Assembly: GCA_041393415.1 (NCBI GenBank)
Contig: JAWKKE010000001.1
Coordinates: forward strand, 806,001 to 870,000
DNA: 64,000 bases
Reading direction: 5' to 3'
From: Thermoleophilia bacterium
GTDB lineage: Bacteria; Actinomycetota; Thermoleophilia; UBA2241
The position numbers and the translations under genes are program-made. This document shows, piece by piece, positions 54,315-62,839 of this stretch. A model generated the notes under the pieces. The model made no database searches and had not been told where the DNA came from. It saw nothing but the letters and a program-made list of their open reading frames with translations. How positions within the stretch are numbered: the first letter of the stretch is position 1; each line of letters starts with the position of its first letter.

Positions 54315-54541
54315 CCCTCGGTCCGCAGCGCGCGGCCCTGGTACTCCCCGCACCAATCGTCCATTCGCACGCGCGGAAAGGCACCCTGAAGAAACGCTGC
54401 GCGCTCAGGCGCCGAAACGACCGCAACCACGGGGGCGCGCCGACGACAGGTTCCCCACCCGTCGCTGCGGTCGCGTGCGAATACCGCACCGCGAGTCTCC
54501 TCACGTCCGTACTGGCAGTTATAGCAGCCTGGCTCGTCCAT
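54293..54541 (-). CDS. Small Cys-rich protein, probable metal-binding
   Basis: 82 residues. MDEPGCYNCQYG starts with C-x2-C; GTCRRRAPVV adds a third Cys and FPRVRMDDWCGEYQ a fourth. The order C-x2-C...CRR.P...FP.V...DWCGE is that of a widespread family of short uncharacterised proteins which probably bind one zinc or Fe-S centre. AAGGA lies 5 bp before the ATG; an ATG at 54562 has a worse site. It is convergent with the decarboxylase and overlaps its last codons. No function is known. Confidence 0.65.
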   Translation of the reverse strand: MDEPGCYNCQYGREETRGAVFARDRSDGWGTCRRRAPVVAVVSAPERAAFLQGAFPRVRMDDWCGEYQGRALRTEGYAGFDD

Positions 54542-54624
54542 TCCGATCCTTCCCACGGTCATCCCTCTCTGCCACGGTATCGGCAGATGTCCCCGCCAAG
54601 CTGAGCGCGACCAGCGGGACCGCT

Positions 54625-54633
54625 TGATAAGCT
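54625..54633 (+). promoter_or_regulatory. Extended -10 giving a leaderless mntP transcript
   Basis: TGATAAGCT is a TGn plus TAAGCT, 8 bp before the mntP ATG. No Shine-Dalgarno is present, and a transcript starting 7-9 bp after the -10 would begin at the ATG. No yybP-ykoY (Mn) riboswitch is seen in the short upstream gap. Confidence 0.45.
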
Positions 54634-54641
54634 CTCGCCAA

Positions 54642-55205
54642 ATGGCGCCTCTCACACTGATCGGCATCGCGATCGGCCTCGCAATGGATGCTTTCGCCGT
54701 GGCCATCTCCGCCGGACTGACCCTGGACCGCGTAGATACCCGCCAGACGTTTCGTCTCGCCTGGCACTTCGGCCTCTTCCAGGCGCTCATGCCCGTCATC
54801 GGGTGGTTGGCCGGACTCACATTGGCAACCTGGATCGCCCCGATCGATCACTGGATCGCCTTCGGACTCCTCGCAATAATCGGCGGCAAGATGATCTACG
54901 AAGCGCTACGGGCTCCTGAAGAGGAACGCAGGCGCTCGGACCCGACGCGAGGGTGGACGCTGATCCTCCTATCAATCGCGACGAGCATCGATGCTCTTGC
55001 GGTCGGCCTGTCTCTGGCGCTCCTCCACGTCCCCATCTGGTATCCCGCCGTCGTCATCGGCATCGTCGCCGGTGTCTTCACCGCAGTGGGCATGCATCTG
55101 GGGCATCGATTCGGCGCGCTGTTGGGTCGCCGGATGGAGATCGTCGGGGGAGTCATCCTCATCGCGATTGGCGTCAGAATCCTCGTCGACCATCTGCTTG
55201 GCTGA
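54642..55205 (+). CDS. mntP: Manganese exporter MntP
   Basis: 187 residues with six predicted membrane segments in two repeats. The signature acidic motifs are LAMDAFAVAISAG (segment 1) and ATSIDALAVGLSLALL (segment 4), with GWLAGLTLA and GHRFGALLGRRMEIVGG in between. It pumps Mn(II) out of the cell. It is read as a single gene, probably from a leaderless mRNA. The ZIP importer at 44.2 kb may supply the opposing flux; this is inference. Confidence 0.93.
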   Translation: MAPLTLIGIAIGLAMDAFAVAISAGLTLDRVDTRQTFRLAWHFGLFQALMPVIGWLAGLTLATWIAPIDHWIAFGLLAIIGGKMIYEALRAPEEERRRSDPTRGWTLILLSIATSIDALAVGLSLALLHVPIWYPAVVIGIVAGVFTAVGMHLGHRFGALLGRRMEIVGGVILIAIGVRILVDHLLG

Positions 55206-55268
55206 CGCACATCCCCCTGGCGCGGTGCACTCGCCACGGCATCACGCCATGAGCAGTGCTCACATACG

Positions 55269-56774
55269 TCAGACGTGTAGAGAGTCCTGAGTCGGAGCCT
55301 CTTGCTCTGCGCCTTCGGGAGCTTCGTCTTCGCCGGGCGGCACGATGTACTCTTCGTCAATCGGCAGCGGAGGCGCAGCGCGTCGCAACAGCCGCACGCG
55401 GGTCAACATACGCGCATGGGCACGGTTGGCAGCATCCCGATGCCACATGCGCGAGTAAAGCCAGAGCCAACTGCACTCGAGCAGCCTGTCCCAGCTGTAC
55501 TTGTCACGACGCCGCACGAGAGCCCGCAACGCACGAACGACGCGCGCCGTACTGTAGAACCGCCGATTGCCGCGTAGTGTTTCGCGCAACAGATGAGCCG
55601 GCGACATGAGCCTTGGCTGGAAGACCGCGTGCTGCGCATCATAGAGCCGCCAGTCCCGCGTGATGATGCGGCCCTGGGCCTCTAGTTCATCAAACTGCTG
55701 AGTACCCGGCAGTGGCGTGAGGATGTTGAGCATCACGGTGTCGATGCGGTTCTTGAGGGCGAAACCAACCGTGTCGCGGATCGACCCTGGGGCGTCGTGA
55801 TCAGCGCCCAGCACGAACATGCCGTGACTGCGAATACCGTAGTCGTGCAGCACGCCAATGGCGCGCTCGATGTCTTCGACCGTCTGTGATTTCTCGAAAT
55901 GGTCGAGCGTCTCCTGGTTCACGGACTCGAGGCCCAACGCAACGAAGTCCGCCCCGGAACGCCGCATGAGGTCGAGAAGCTCGGGGTCGCGGACGACATC
56001 GGTGCGCACCTGTGCTCCCCACGGCACGACCAGATTCTCGTCGATCATCATCTGCAGGAGGCGCTTGAGACGCTTCTTGTTGGCGGCGAAGTTGTCGTCG
56101 TAGAAGAAGATGCGCTTGGGACGCTTCTCCTTGATCTCGGCGATCACGTTCTCGGCGCTGCGGAAGCGGTACTTGCGGCCGAACATCGCCGTTACTGAGC
56201 AGAAGTTGCAGGCGAAGGGGCAACCCCAGCTGGTCATGATGGGAATGTTCGTTAACTTCTCGTGTCCCTCGATTAGCGTCAGGTCCGGAAACGGCAGCGC
56301 ATCGAGGTCGGCGCACAGCTCGCGCGGCGGATTGTGCACGGCGAGGCCCTCCTGCATGTAGGAGAGGCCGGTGATGGACGGCAACTCGCGCCGGCCTTCG
56401 AGTGCCTCGATGAGCTCGAGCATGAGCTGCTCGCCGCCCTCGCCGCGAGCCACGTAGGTGGCGTGCTCGAGAGCCTCGTCGGGGAGGAAAGTCACGTGCG
56501 AACCACCGATGATGACCGGGATGCCGCGCCAGCGAAGATCGTCGGCCATCGCGTAGGCCGCCGGCGTTGTCGAGGTGGTGCTCGAGAGCCCCACGAGATC
56601 GGCCGTGTAGACGTCGTCCCAATTGATCGGCGCTAGATGGGGGTGGTAGATAAGGACGTCGTGGCCGTGCGCCTTGAGCGCGGCGCCGATGATGGGCAAC
56701 CCGAGGCGAACGAAGTACGACTGTGACCACAGGTGCATGCTTGGCGAGTCAGGCTCAATGAGGCGAATCTTCAT
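55269..56774 (-). CDS. B12-binding radical SAM protein
   Basis: 501 residues: N-terminal B12-binding Rossmann domain (GLPIIGAALKAHGHDVLIYHPH; PVIIGGSHVTFLPDEAL; ARGEGGEQLMLEL), then a radical SAM barrel with the cluster motif GCPFACNFCS (C-x3-C-x2-C, about residues 184-191), FFYDDNFAAN, ALGLESVNQETLDHF and MLNILTPLPGTQQF. A C-terminal region follows (WLWLYSRMWHR...). Such proteins modify lipids, cofactors or natural products; the substrate is unknown. AAGGACGTTC precedes the ATG. It is divergent from the C-S lyase gene across 81 bp. The reaction cannot be assigned. Confidence 0.87.
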   Translation of the reverse strand: MKIRLIEPDSPSMHLWSQSYFVRLGLPIIGAALKAHGHDVLIYHPHLAPINWDDVYTADLVGLSSTTSTTPAAYAMADDLRWRGIPVIIGGSHVTFLPDEALEHATYVARGEGGEQLMLELIEALEGRRELPSITGLSYMQEGLAVHNPPRELCADLDALPFPDLTLIEGHEKLTNIPIMTSWGCPFACNFCSVTAMFGRKYRFRSAENVIAEIKEKRPKRIFFYDDNFAANKKRLKRLLQMMIDENLVVPWGAQVRTDVVRDPELLDLMRRSGADFVALGLESVNQETLDHFEKSQTVEDIERAIGVLHDYGIRSHGMFVLGADHDAPGSIRDTVGFALKNRIDTVMLNILTPLPGTQQFDELEAQGRIITRDWRLYDAQHAVFQPRLMSPAHLLRETLRGNRRFYSTARVVRALRALVRRRDKYSWDRLLECSWLWLYSRMWHRDAANRAHARMLTRVRLLRRAAPPLPIDEEYIVPPGEDEAPEGAEQEAPTQDSLHV

Positions 56775-56855
56775 GAACGTCCTTTGGATCTGACCACGGG
56801 CCAGCAGTAACCGCTGCCCCGCGGCACGTGGCGCTTTGATGTCAACAATAGCAGG

Positions 56856-58082
56856 ATGGCCGTTCGCGCGTCGCCGAGTCGCCCAAGCAAGCGTCTTGGC
56901 GTCGTCTCTGATAGCGTGGCGCTGCATGAGGTCAATTGCTGCGCAACACCCGTGGACTTCGATCACGTAATCGATCGCACGAACTCGGCCAGTCTGAAGT
57001 GGGATCACTACAGACCGGAGGCCATTCCGCTCTGGGTCGCCGACATGGATTTCGCCTGTGCCCCGGCGATCGTAGAGGCAGTGCGCGCACGAGCCAGACA
57101 CGGCGTCTATGGCTATGCCTACGCGACCGACGACCTCGTCGCCGCCGTGGTGTCCTGGCTCGAGCGACGCTATGACTGGCGCATCGAAGCAGAGTGGCTC
57201 GTCTGGCTACCGAGCGTCGTCAGTGGGCTGAATCTCTCTTGCTCGACGAGCGCGAGAGACGCGAGTGAGATCCTGACGATCACTCCTGTCTACCCACCAT
57301 TCCTGAGCGCGCCGGGCAACCGGGGGCATCGTTTGCATGCCGTTCCTGCCGAGTTCGTGGACGGGAGATGGGCACTCCCGCTGGACGCGCTCGAGCGAGC
57401 CGTCACCCCCAGCACATCGGTCTTGCTCTTCTGTCACCCGCACAACCCCCTTGGCAGATGCTGGCACGAGTCTGAGGTGGCGGCGATCGTCGACTTGTGC
57501 CGCCGCCACAACCTCGTGCTCTGCTCGGATGAGATCCACTGCGACCTTCTGCTCGACGCCGTCAAACACACACCGGCCGTCCTCGCCGGAGAGGGCGCCG
57601 AAGATCTGTGCATCACGCTCATGTCTCCGAGCAAGGCCTTCAATATGCCGGGCCTCAACTTCGCCTTCGCCGTCATCCCGAATACTGAGCTACGCAGCCG
57701 CTTCGTAGCCGCGGGCAGAGGACTCCTCCCTCTTCCCGGTTGCATGGCGATCGCCGCCGCGGAGGCCGCCTACCGTCACGGCGAACCATGGCTCGCGGAG
57801 TTGCTCGACTACCTCCGCGCCAACCGAGACACCGTCGAACACTTCGTCGCCAGCGAACTCCCTCAGGTGAACATGACACACGTCGAGGCAACGTACCTGG
57901 CTTGGCTCAACACCAGCGGAGCCGGAGTCCAGGATGTCTGGCAGGCATGTCTCGATGCAGGTGTCGCGCTCTCGCCCGGTGCGATATTCGGCGACCCAGC
58001 GTATCTTCGTTTGAACTTCGCCTGTCCGCGAACCACACTCGAGGAAGGTCTGCGTCGGCTCCGCACCGCGATCGTCGGATAA
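56856..58082 (+). CDS. PatB/MalY-type PLP aminotransferase-fold C-S lyase
   Basis: 408 residues, fold type I. Typical blocks: FDHVIDRTNSASLKWDHY, PLWVADMDFACAPAIVEAV (characteristic of MalY/PatB), GVYGYAYATDDL, FCHPHNPLGRCW, CSDEIHCDLL and MSPSKAFNMPG with PLP lysine Lys260. These enzymes cleave cystathionine or cysteine conjugates. The ATG at 56856 lacks a good Shine-Dalgarno; a weak -10 (AACAAT, 56843-56848) ends 7 bp before it, so it may be leaderless. The first 30 residues are not conserved, so a later start is possible. The gene is monocistronic. Confidence 0.86.
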   Translation: MAVRASPSRPSKRLGVVSDSVALHEVNCCATPVDFDHVIDRTNSASLKWDHYRPEAIPLWVADMDFACAPAIVEAVRARARHGVYGYAYATDDLVAAVVSWLERRYDWRIEAEWLVWLPSVVSGLNLSCSTSARDASEILTITPVYPPFLSAPGNRGHRLHAVPAEFVDGRWALPLDALERAVTPSTSVLLFCHPHNPLGRCWHESEVAAIVDLCRRHNLVLCSDEIHCDLLLDAVKHTPAVLAGEGAEDLCITLMSPSKAFNMPGLNFAFAVIPNTELRSRFVAAGRGLLPLPGCMAIAAAEAAYRHGEPWLAELLDYLRANRDTVEHFVASELPQVNMTHVEATYLAWLNTSGAGVQDVWQACLDAGVALSPGAIFGDPAYLRLNFACPRTTLEEGLRRLRTAIVG

Positions 58083-58193
58083 GGTCGCGGCAGATGAACT
58101 CGTCGTGCCCAGCGGATCCGCGTCCTCTCCGAGCTCAAGCGCCACGGCCGCCGGTGAGCAAGGCGCGCTCGCAGAGGCAGCGACATCAAAGAG

Positions 58194-58388
58194 CTACCTG
58201 CGCTTGCGTCTCCCACGCCCGAACAATCCGAGCAACGGCGAGCCGGCGCCCAGAAGGAAGCCGAGCTGGTACCAGCCGCCATCGCGCGTCACATCGTAGA
58301 CGGGAAACTGCTCCCAGATACCGACGGCATGCAGAACCAACAGCGGCCAGGCTGTAATGCCGTTCCATAGACCCCAGAGGAAATCCAT
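58194..58388 (-). CDS. Small conserved-looking membrane protein
   Basis: 64 residues. It starts MDFLWGLWNGITAWPLL, continues with HAVGIWEQFPVYDVTRDGGWYQLGFLLGAG and ends in a basic GRGRRKRR tail, so two membrane helices flank a Trp/Tyr-rich loop. Codon use, a good GGAGGACGGAC Shine-Dalgarno and the high content of aromatic residues support a real gene. Related short proteins with a WNG..AWP start occur in other bacteria, but no function is known. It is read towards the C-S lyase and lies 52 bp after typA on the same strand. Confidence 0.6.
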   Translation of the reverse strand: MDFLWGLWNGITAWPLLVLHAVGIWEQFPVYDVTRDGGWYQLGFLLGAGSPLLGLFGRGRRKRR

Positions 58389-58440
58389 GTCCGTCCTCCC
58401 ATGCCCGCGCCCGAAACCTGGATGGTACCACCTGTACTTC

Positions 58441-60399
58441 TCATGGAGCGATCGAGCCGCGACGCTCGGCCTTCTTGCGCTCCTCGCCGCTCAGAATGTG
58501 CTTACGCACGCGGATCGACTTCGGCGTAACCTCGACCAACTCATCGGCCGCGATCCACTCCAAAGCGTTCTCCAGTGTCAACTGGCGCGGCACCTTGAGA
58601 CCCGCGTCGATCTCCTTCGTTGACGAACGGTAGTTGCCGAGTTGCTTGCGCTTGGTGGGGTTGCAGAGCATGTCGTCGGCGCGCGAGTTCTCGCCAACTA
58701 TCATGCCCTCATAGACCGGATCCATGGGGCTGACGAAGAGAGTGGCGCGCTGTTGGAGATTCTCCAGCGCATACCCGGCGGCCTCGCCGGAGGCCTGACT
58801 CACGAGAGAGCCGCGCTCACGCCCCGGCAGTTCACCACGCCACGCGTCGTAGCCCGAGAATCTCGTACTCATGACGCCGAGGCCGCGAGTCTCCGTGAGA
58901 AAGTCGTTTCGATAGCCTATGAGCCCACGTGTGGGCAGTGTGAATACCAGGCGCACGAGACTCGTGCCCGACGCCTCAACGCTGACGAGCTCGCCCTTAC
59001 GCAGACTGAGCTCCTGAATCACGCTTCCCTGATACTCGTCCGGAACATCGATGACCACTTGTTCCATCGGCTCGAGCAACGTGCCATCATCCGCGGTCTG
59101 CGTAATAACTTCAGGCCTCGAGACACAGAGCTCGATGCCTTCGCGGCGCATCTCTTCGATCAGGATCGCGAGATGGAGTTCACCCCGCCCGCTCACCTTG
59201 ACTCCGTCCGGCCGGCCAAGGTCCTCTACACGGAGCGCCACATTGACCCGCAACTCTCGCTCCAACCGGTCTTTCAGCTGACGCAAGGTGGCAGCCTTTC
59301 CGTCCCTACCGGCAAACGGCCCGTTGTTGACGAGGAAGAACATGCTGACGGTCGGCTCCTCGATCTCCAGTGGCGGAAGTGCCACTTCCTCCGCCGGCAA
59401 ACCGACAGCAGTTAGGGTATCGCCCATGGCGATCTCGCACGGACCGGCAAGCCAGACGATATCGCCCGCAGCAACTTCCTCCGCCTCGCGATTCTCGAGA
59501 CCGCGCGTTACCCACAGGTGACTGATCTTCGCCATCTCAACGGCAACGTCTTGGCCGTCGTCTTCCTGTCGTGACGATGACACGCGGTTCGTTACCCGCT
59601 GGATGTCGTCGCCAACACGCAATGCGCCTTGGAGCACACGACCACACCCGATACGTCCGATGTAGTCGCTCCAGGCCAGAGTGCTGACTTGCATGAGAAA
59701 CGGAGCTGCGCGATCCACGAACGGAGCCGGGACCTGGGAGATGATTGTCGCGAAGAGGTCATCCATACCTGCGTCGGCGAGCTCGGCCCGCATGGCCGAC
59801 GAGAGCCCGCCGCTGCCATCGATCAGATGCTGCTCGCGATCCTTCTCTTCACGCTGGTACTCGTCGAGGTCGTTGACGATCCAGCCCTCAAGACCAGAGC
59901 CGTACAGCACAGGAAAGTCGAGTTGCTCGTTGCTGGCACCGAGCTCGACGAACAAATCGAACGTCCTATCGAGCGCACCCGATGGGTCCGCGTTCGGCCG
60001 ATCTGCCTTGTTGACCACGACGATCGGCCGCAGCCCAAGTCGCAGAGCGCGCATGAGGACGTAGCGTGTCTGCGGCATCGGACCCTCGTTGGCGTCCACC
60101 AGCAGCAGCACTGAGTCGACCATACTCAGCACGCGCTCCACCTCACCTGAGAAATCAGCGTGGCCTGGCGTGTCGACGATGTTGATGAGGTACTCGCCCC
60201 ACTCGACGGTGCAGTGCTTCGAGCGAATGGTGATGCCCCGCTCCCGCTCGAGGTCGCCGCTGTCCATAACTCGCTGATCCACGTGCGCGTTCTCGCGAAA
60301 CACGCGGGCGGCGCGAAAGATACTGTCGATCAGCGTGGTCTTGCCGTGATCGATGTGGGCGATGATCGCCAGGTTACGGATCTTCTCGACAGCATGCAT
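58441..60399 (-). CDS. typA: Ribosome-associated GTPase TypA/BipA
   Basis: 652 residues, five-domain BipA. GTPase motifs: AHIDHGKTTL (G1), RGITI with switch I (G2), DTPGHADF (G3) and NKADRP (G4). Further blocks are the EF-G-like domains III and V and the BipA C-terminal domain (VSQASGEAAGYALENLQQR; GMIVGENSRADDMLCNPTKRKQL). BipA binds ribosomes and helps 50S assembly and stress adaptation. Start ATG 60399 with GAGAGG upstream. A palindrome at 60436-60449 lies at the predicted transcript start. Confidence 0.95.
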   Translation of the reverse strand: MHAVEKIRNLAIIAHIDHGKTTLIDSIFRAARVFRENAHVDQRVMDSGDLERERGITIRSKHCTVEWGEYLINIVDTPGHADFSGEVERVLSMVDSVLLLVDANEGPMPQTRYVLMRALRLGLRPIVVVNKADRPNADPSGALDRTFDLFVELGASNEQLDFPVLYGSGLEGWIVNDLDEYQREEKDREQHLIDGSGGLSSAMRAELADAGMDDLFATIISQVPAPFVDRAAPFLMQVSTLAWSDYIGRIGCGRVLQGALRVGDDIQRVTNRVSSSRQEDDGQDVAVEMAKISHLWVTRGLENREAEEVAAGDIVWLAGPCEIAMGDTLTAVGLPAEEVALPPLEIEEPTVSMFFLVNNGPFAGRDGKAATLRQLKDRLERELRVNVALRVEDLGRPDGVKVSGRGELHLAILIEEMRREGIELCVSRPEVITQTADDGTLLEPMEQVVIDVPDEYQGSVIQELSLRKGELVSVEASGTSLVRLVFTLPTRGLIGYRNDFLTETRGLGVMSTRFSGYDAWRGELPGRERGSLVSQASGEAAGYALENLQQRATLFVSPMDPVYEGMIVGENSRADDMLCNPTKRKQLGNYRSSTKEIDAGLKVPRQLTLENALEWIAADELVEVTPKSIRVRKHILSGEERKKAERRGSIAP

Positions 60400-60822
60400 C
60401 GGCGCGGCTCAACCTCTCGGAGTCAATGGTGGTCACCGACGATCGTCGGCCCAGTCTCATAGTCTACACGCACCGCGACCGCCGATCCCATGAGCGCGAT
60501 TCCCCCGTCTCAGCCGAGCGACTCCGCACGAGGCGAGCATCACGCGAACGAAAGCTCCCCAGAATCCGAGGTACTTGCTGTGCGCAACGTTCGCACTCCA
60601 CAGACAACCAAGACGACCTCGCGACGAGTCATCCCGGCGCCAACATGGACAGCTGCTCACCCCCAAGAAGACCGTGACTCTCGCGGACGGCCCACACGGC
60701 ACCGAAGTAGGGGGTCCCGGCCAGAGAACGACCCAAAGCACGCAAGCTGGCAACCGACGGGTACAATCGTGATGCCGTCTCGTGGCGCGATCGCGCGTGT
60801 GCACTCAATGTGAGAGGAACCT
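60400..60822. other. 423-bp divergent gap between typA and a small membrane gene
   Basis: No gene is supported. On the minus strand TAGACT (60461-60466) is a candidate typA -10. On the plus strand TACAAT (60762-60767) lies 55 bp before the small ORF at 60823, and GCGCGATCGCGC (60785-60796) is a perfect 12-bp palindrome between them. Confidence 0.4.
60436..60449. promoter_or_regulatory. Perfect 14-bp palindrome at the typA transcript start
   Basis: CCGACGATCGTCGG is an uninterrupted palindrome. It begins 12 bp downstream of the candidate typA -10 (TAGACT at 60461-60466), that is around +5 to +18 of the predicted mRNA and 37 bp before the typA ATG. It could be an operator or a 5' hairpin. Confidence 0.4.
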
Positions 60823-61002
60823 ATGCTGGCGCTGGTGCTCGGCTTCATCGTTCTGCTGGGATTGGTCCTGTGGCGTCTTCTGGCGCTCGAGCGACAGACG
60901 CGCGAGCAGCGGCGTGTGATCGAGGAACTCCATCGCCGCCTCTGGCAAGTGGAGGACCTTGTGGCGCTGCTGCATCGCGACAGGGAATCGCGTCACGACT
61001 GA
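60823..61002 (+). CDS. 59-residue membrane/coiled-coil protein
   Basis: The protein starts MLALVLGFIVLLGLVLWRLL (one membrane segment), followed by a charged helix LERQTREQRRVIEELHRRLW and VEDLVALLHRDRESRHD, a heptad-like amphipathic region. GAGAGGAACCT is a strong Shine-Dalgarno 5 bp before the ATG, and the frame is closed by TGA. Layout resembles short membrane proteins with a cytoplasmic coiled coil. Function unknown. It lies 55 bp upstream of the EamA transporter on the same strand. Confidence 0.6.
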   Translation: MLALVLGFIVLLGLVLWRLLALERQTREQRRVIEELHRRLWQVEDLVALLHRDRESRHD

Positions 61003-61057
61003 ACCTCATCGACGCGTCGCCAATATTCTTGCGCCACGAGTGATATACGCTGCGGGA

Positions 61058-61975
61058 GTGGCTCACGAACACGACACGGAACGCCCCCCGCAGGATCGCC
61101 TCGGCGGACTGGCGCTCGCCGCCCTCGCGCTGATCTGGGGCTCCGCCTGGAGCCTCACAAAATACGGCCTCGCATACGTCGAGCCTTACACCTTTGCCGC
61201 AGTCCGCTCCGTTCTCTCTGTTGCCTGCCTCTTCATCCTCGTCCTGATCCTGCGCCGCCCCCTCCGGCCAGTGGCCCTAGGCCTGACCACGATCATTGGC
61301 CTCCTGCAGACGAGCGGGTTTGTCGCACTCACAATGTGGTCTCTTTACCACAGCGGTGCCGGCCGCACCTCCGTCCTGACCTACACGATGCCGTTCTGGC
61401 TACTTCTCCTCGCTTGGATCGTACTAGGAGAACGCCTTCATCGCTGGCAGTGGCTGGCCGTGATCCTAGCCCTGTGTGGCCTTGTGCTCGTGATCCAGCC
61501 TTGGCAGCTCAATGGCATTGCCGCCAGCCTCACTGCCGTGGCCGGTGGATTCGTCTGGGCCACGAGTGCCATCGTCGCCAAAGTACTCCACCGCCACCAC
61601 CGGGTCGACGATCTCTCCCTCACTGCGTGGCAGATGCTTCTCGGCACCCCGGTGCTCATCTTCATCGCTGTACTCACGTACACCGGCCCCCCGGAGTGGA
61701 CTGCCGGACTTGTCGGCGTGCTGGCGTTCAACGTCGTGCTCGCCAACGGAGTAGCCTGGGCGCTCTGGCTGTTCGCGCTGAGAACGCTCTCGGCAGCAGG
61801 CGCCGGGCTCGGCACGCTCGCAGTTCCTGTCGTAGGCGTGCTCACTGCCTGGGTTCAGCTGGGCGAGCGACCCGGCGCGGTGGAGGGTGCAGGCATGGCG
61901 CTCATCATTGCCGCACTGGCACTACTGTCAACACGCGAGATCATCGTAACTCGGCTGCGGCAGCGCTCGCAGTGA
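61058..61975 (+). CDS. EamA/DMT-family membrane transporter
   Basis: About 305 residues with ten predicted membrane segments in two EamA repeats. Typical blocks are ALIWGSAWSLTKYGLAYVEP in the first repeat and ATSAIVAKVLHRHHRVDDL, WALWLFALRTLSAAGAGLGTLAVPVVGVLTAW in the second. Such proteins export amino acids, nucleosides or drugs. The start is uncertain: GTG 61058 has a TACGCT -10-like element 6 bp upstream and no Shine-Dalgarno; GTG 61040 is the alternative. The substrate is unknown. Confidence 0.82.
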   Translation: MAHEHDTERPPQDRLGGLALAALALIWGSAWSLTKYGLAYVEPYTFAAVRSVLSVACLFILVLILRRPLRPVALGLTTIIGLLQTSGFVALTMWSLYHSGAGRTSVLTYTMPFWLLLLAWIVLGERLHRWQWLAVILALCGLVLVIQPWQLNGIAASLTAVAGGFVWATSAIVAKVLHRHHRVDDLSLTAWQMLLGTPVLIFIAVLTYTGPPEWTAGLVGVLAFNVVLANGVAWALWLFALRTLSAAGAGLGTLAVPVVGVLTAWVQLGERPGAVEGAGMALIIAALALLSTREIIVTRLRQRSQ

Positions 61976-62056
61976 TGACACTTCCGCAAGATCGATTCGG
62001 ACATTCGCGATGAGCCGCCAGCGCCTGGCAGACAGGCGCTTGTCCGTACACGCGTC

Positions 62057-62065
62057 TGGTACCCT
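62057..62065 (+). promoter_or_regulatory. Extended -10 giving a leaderless HAD transcript
   Basis: TGGTACCCT is a TGn plus a TAnnnT element that ends 6 bp before the ATG at 62072. There is no Shine-Dalgarno between them, which fits leaderless translation. Confidence 0.4.
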
Positions 62066-62071
62066 TTCCGC

Positions 62072-62809
62072 ATGCTGAAAGCCGTCACCTTCGACTTCTG
62101 GAACACGCTCTTTGTCGACACGCGCGGAAGCGAGCGCGAACGCAGGCGAGTACAAGTGCTGGCCGCGGAACTCGCCCGCACGGACCAACGCCTCCCAATC
62201 CCGGTAGTCGAGGAGGCGCTGCGCACTGGCATCAGCTTTTTCGACGAAGTCTGGTACAACGAGCACCGGACGCCGACGTGCGCGGAGATCGTCGACACCA
62301 TACTGAACACGCTCGGCGTGAGACTGCCCCGCGACATCGTCGCCGAAGTAGTGACACAGTACGAGGAGATGATCCTCGAGCTCCCTCCTGAGCCGAGTCC
62401 CGGAGCGGGCCGGGTTGTCGCCATGCTGGCCCAGCAGTACCGCCTGGGCGTTATCTGCGACACCGCGTACTCGCCGGGGCGAGTGTTGCGACAACTCCTG
62501 AGCCGGCATTTCGCGCTCCACGACTTCGTCTACCTCTTCTTCTCGGACGAGCACGGTATGAGCAAGCCCGATATCCGCGTCTTCGGTCGCACACTCACCG
62601 AGCTCCACGTCGACGCTCGGCAAGCCGCACACGTCGGCGACATCCAGCGCACAGACATCGCCGGTGCCCAGGCAGCCGGCATGTCGGCCGTCCACTACAT
62701 CGGCGCCAACAGTCACGACGCAGCCCGGTCGACGGCCGAGGTGGTGGTGCGCCGATTCGACGACATCCCGAGGGCGCTCGGCAAGCTGCCCCGCCGTCGA
62801 CGCCGCTAG
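62072..62809 (+). CDS. HAD-superfamily hydrolase (HAD-IA) with DFWNT variant
   Basis: 245 residues. Motif I reads FDFWNTL: the nucleophile Asp is present but the acid at +2 is Trp, a known variant group (as in haloacid-dehalogenase-like proteins). Motif II region GVICDTAYSPGRVL, motif III MSKPD and motif IV HVGDIQRTDIAGAQAAG are clear. The cap helix region (residues 20-95) is typical of class C1 caps. The substrate is unknown and the missing second Asp makes simple phosphatase chemistry uncertain. It is followed by a second HAD gene. Confidence 0.78.
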   Translation: MLKAVTFDFWNTLFVDTRGSERERRRVQVLAAELARTDQRLPIPVVEEALRTGISFFDEVWYNEHRTPTCAEIVDTILNTLGVRLPRDIVAEVVTQYEEMILELPPEPSPGAGRVVAMLAQQYRLGVICDTAYSPGRVLRQLLSRHFALHDFVYLFFSDEHGMSKPDIRVFGRTLTELHVDARQAAHVGDIQRTDIAGAQAAGMSAVHYIGANSHDAARSTAEVVVRRFDDIPRALGKLPRRRRR

Positions 62810-62839
62810 CATGATCGAGCTCGCGGAGGCATGAGAACG

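Noticed and set aside
54566..54641. Mn-sensing yybP-ykoY riboswitch before mntP
   Set aside because: The promoter element is only 8 bp before the start codon and no conserved riboswitch core is visible.
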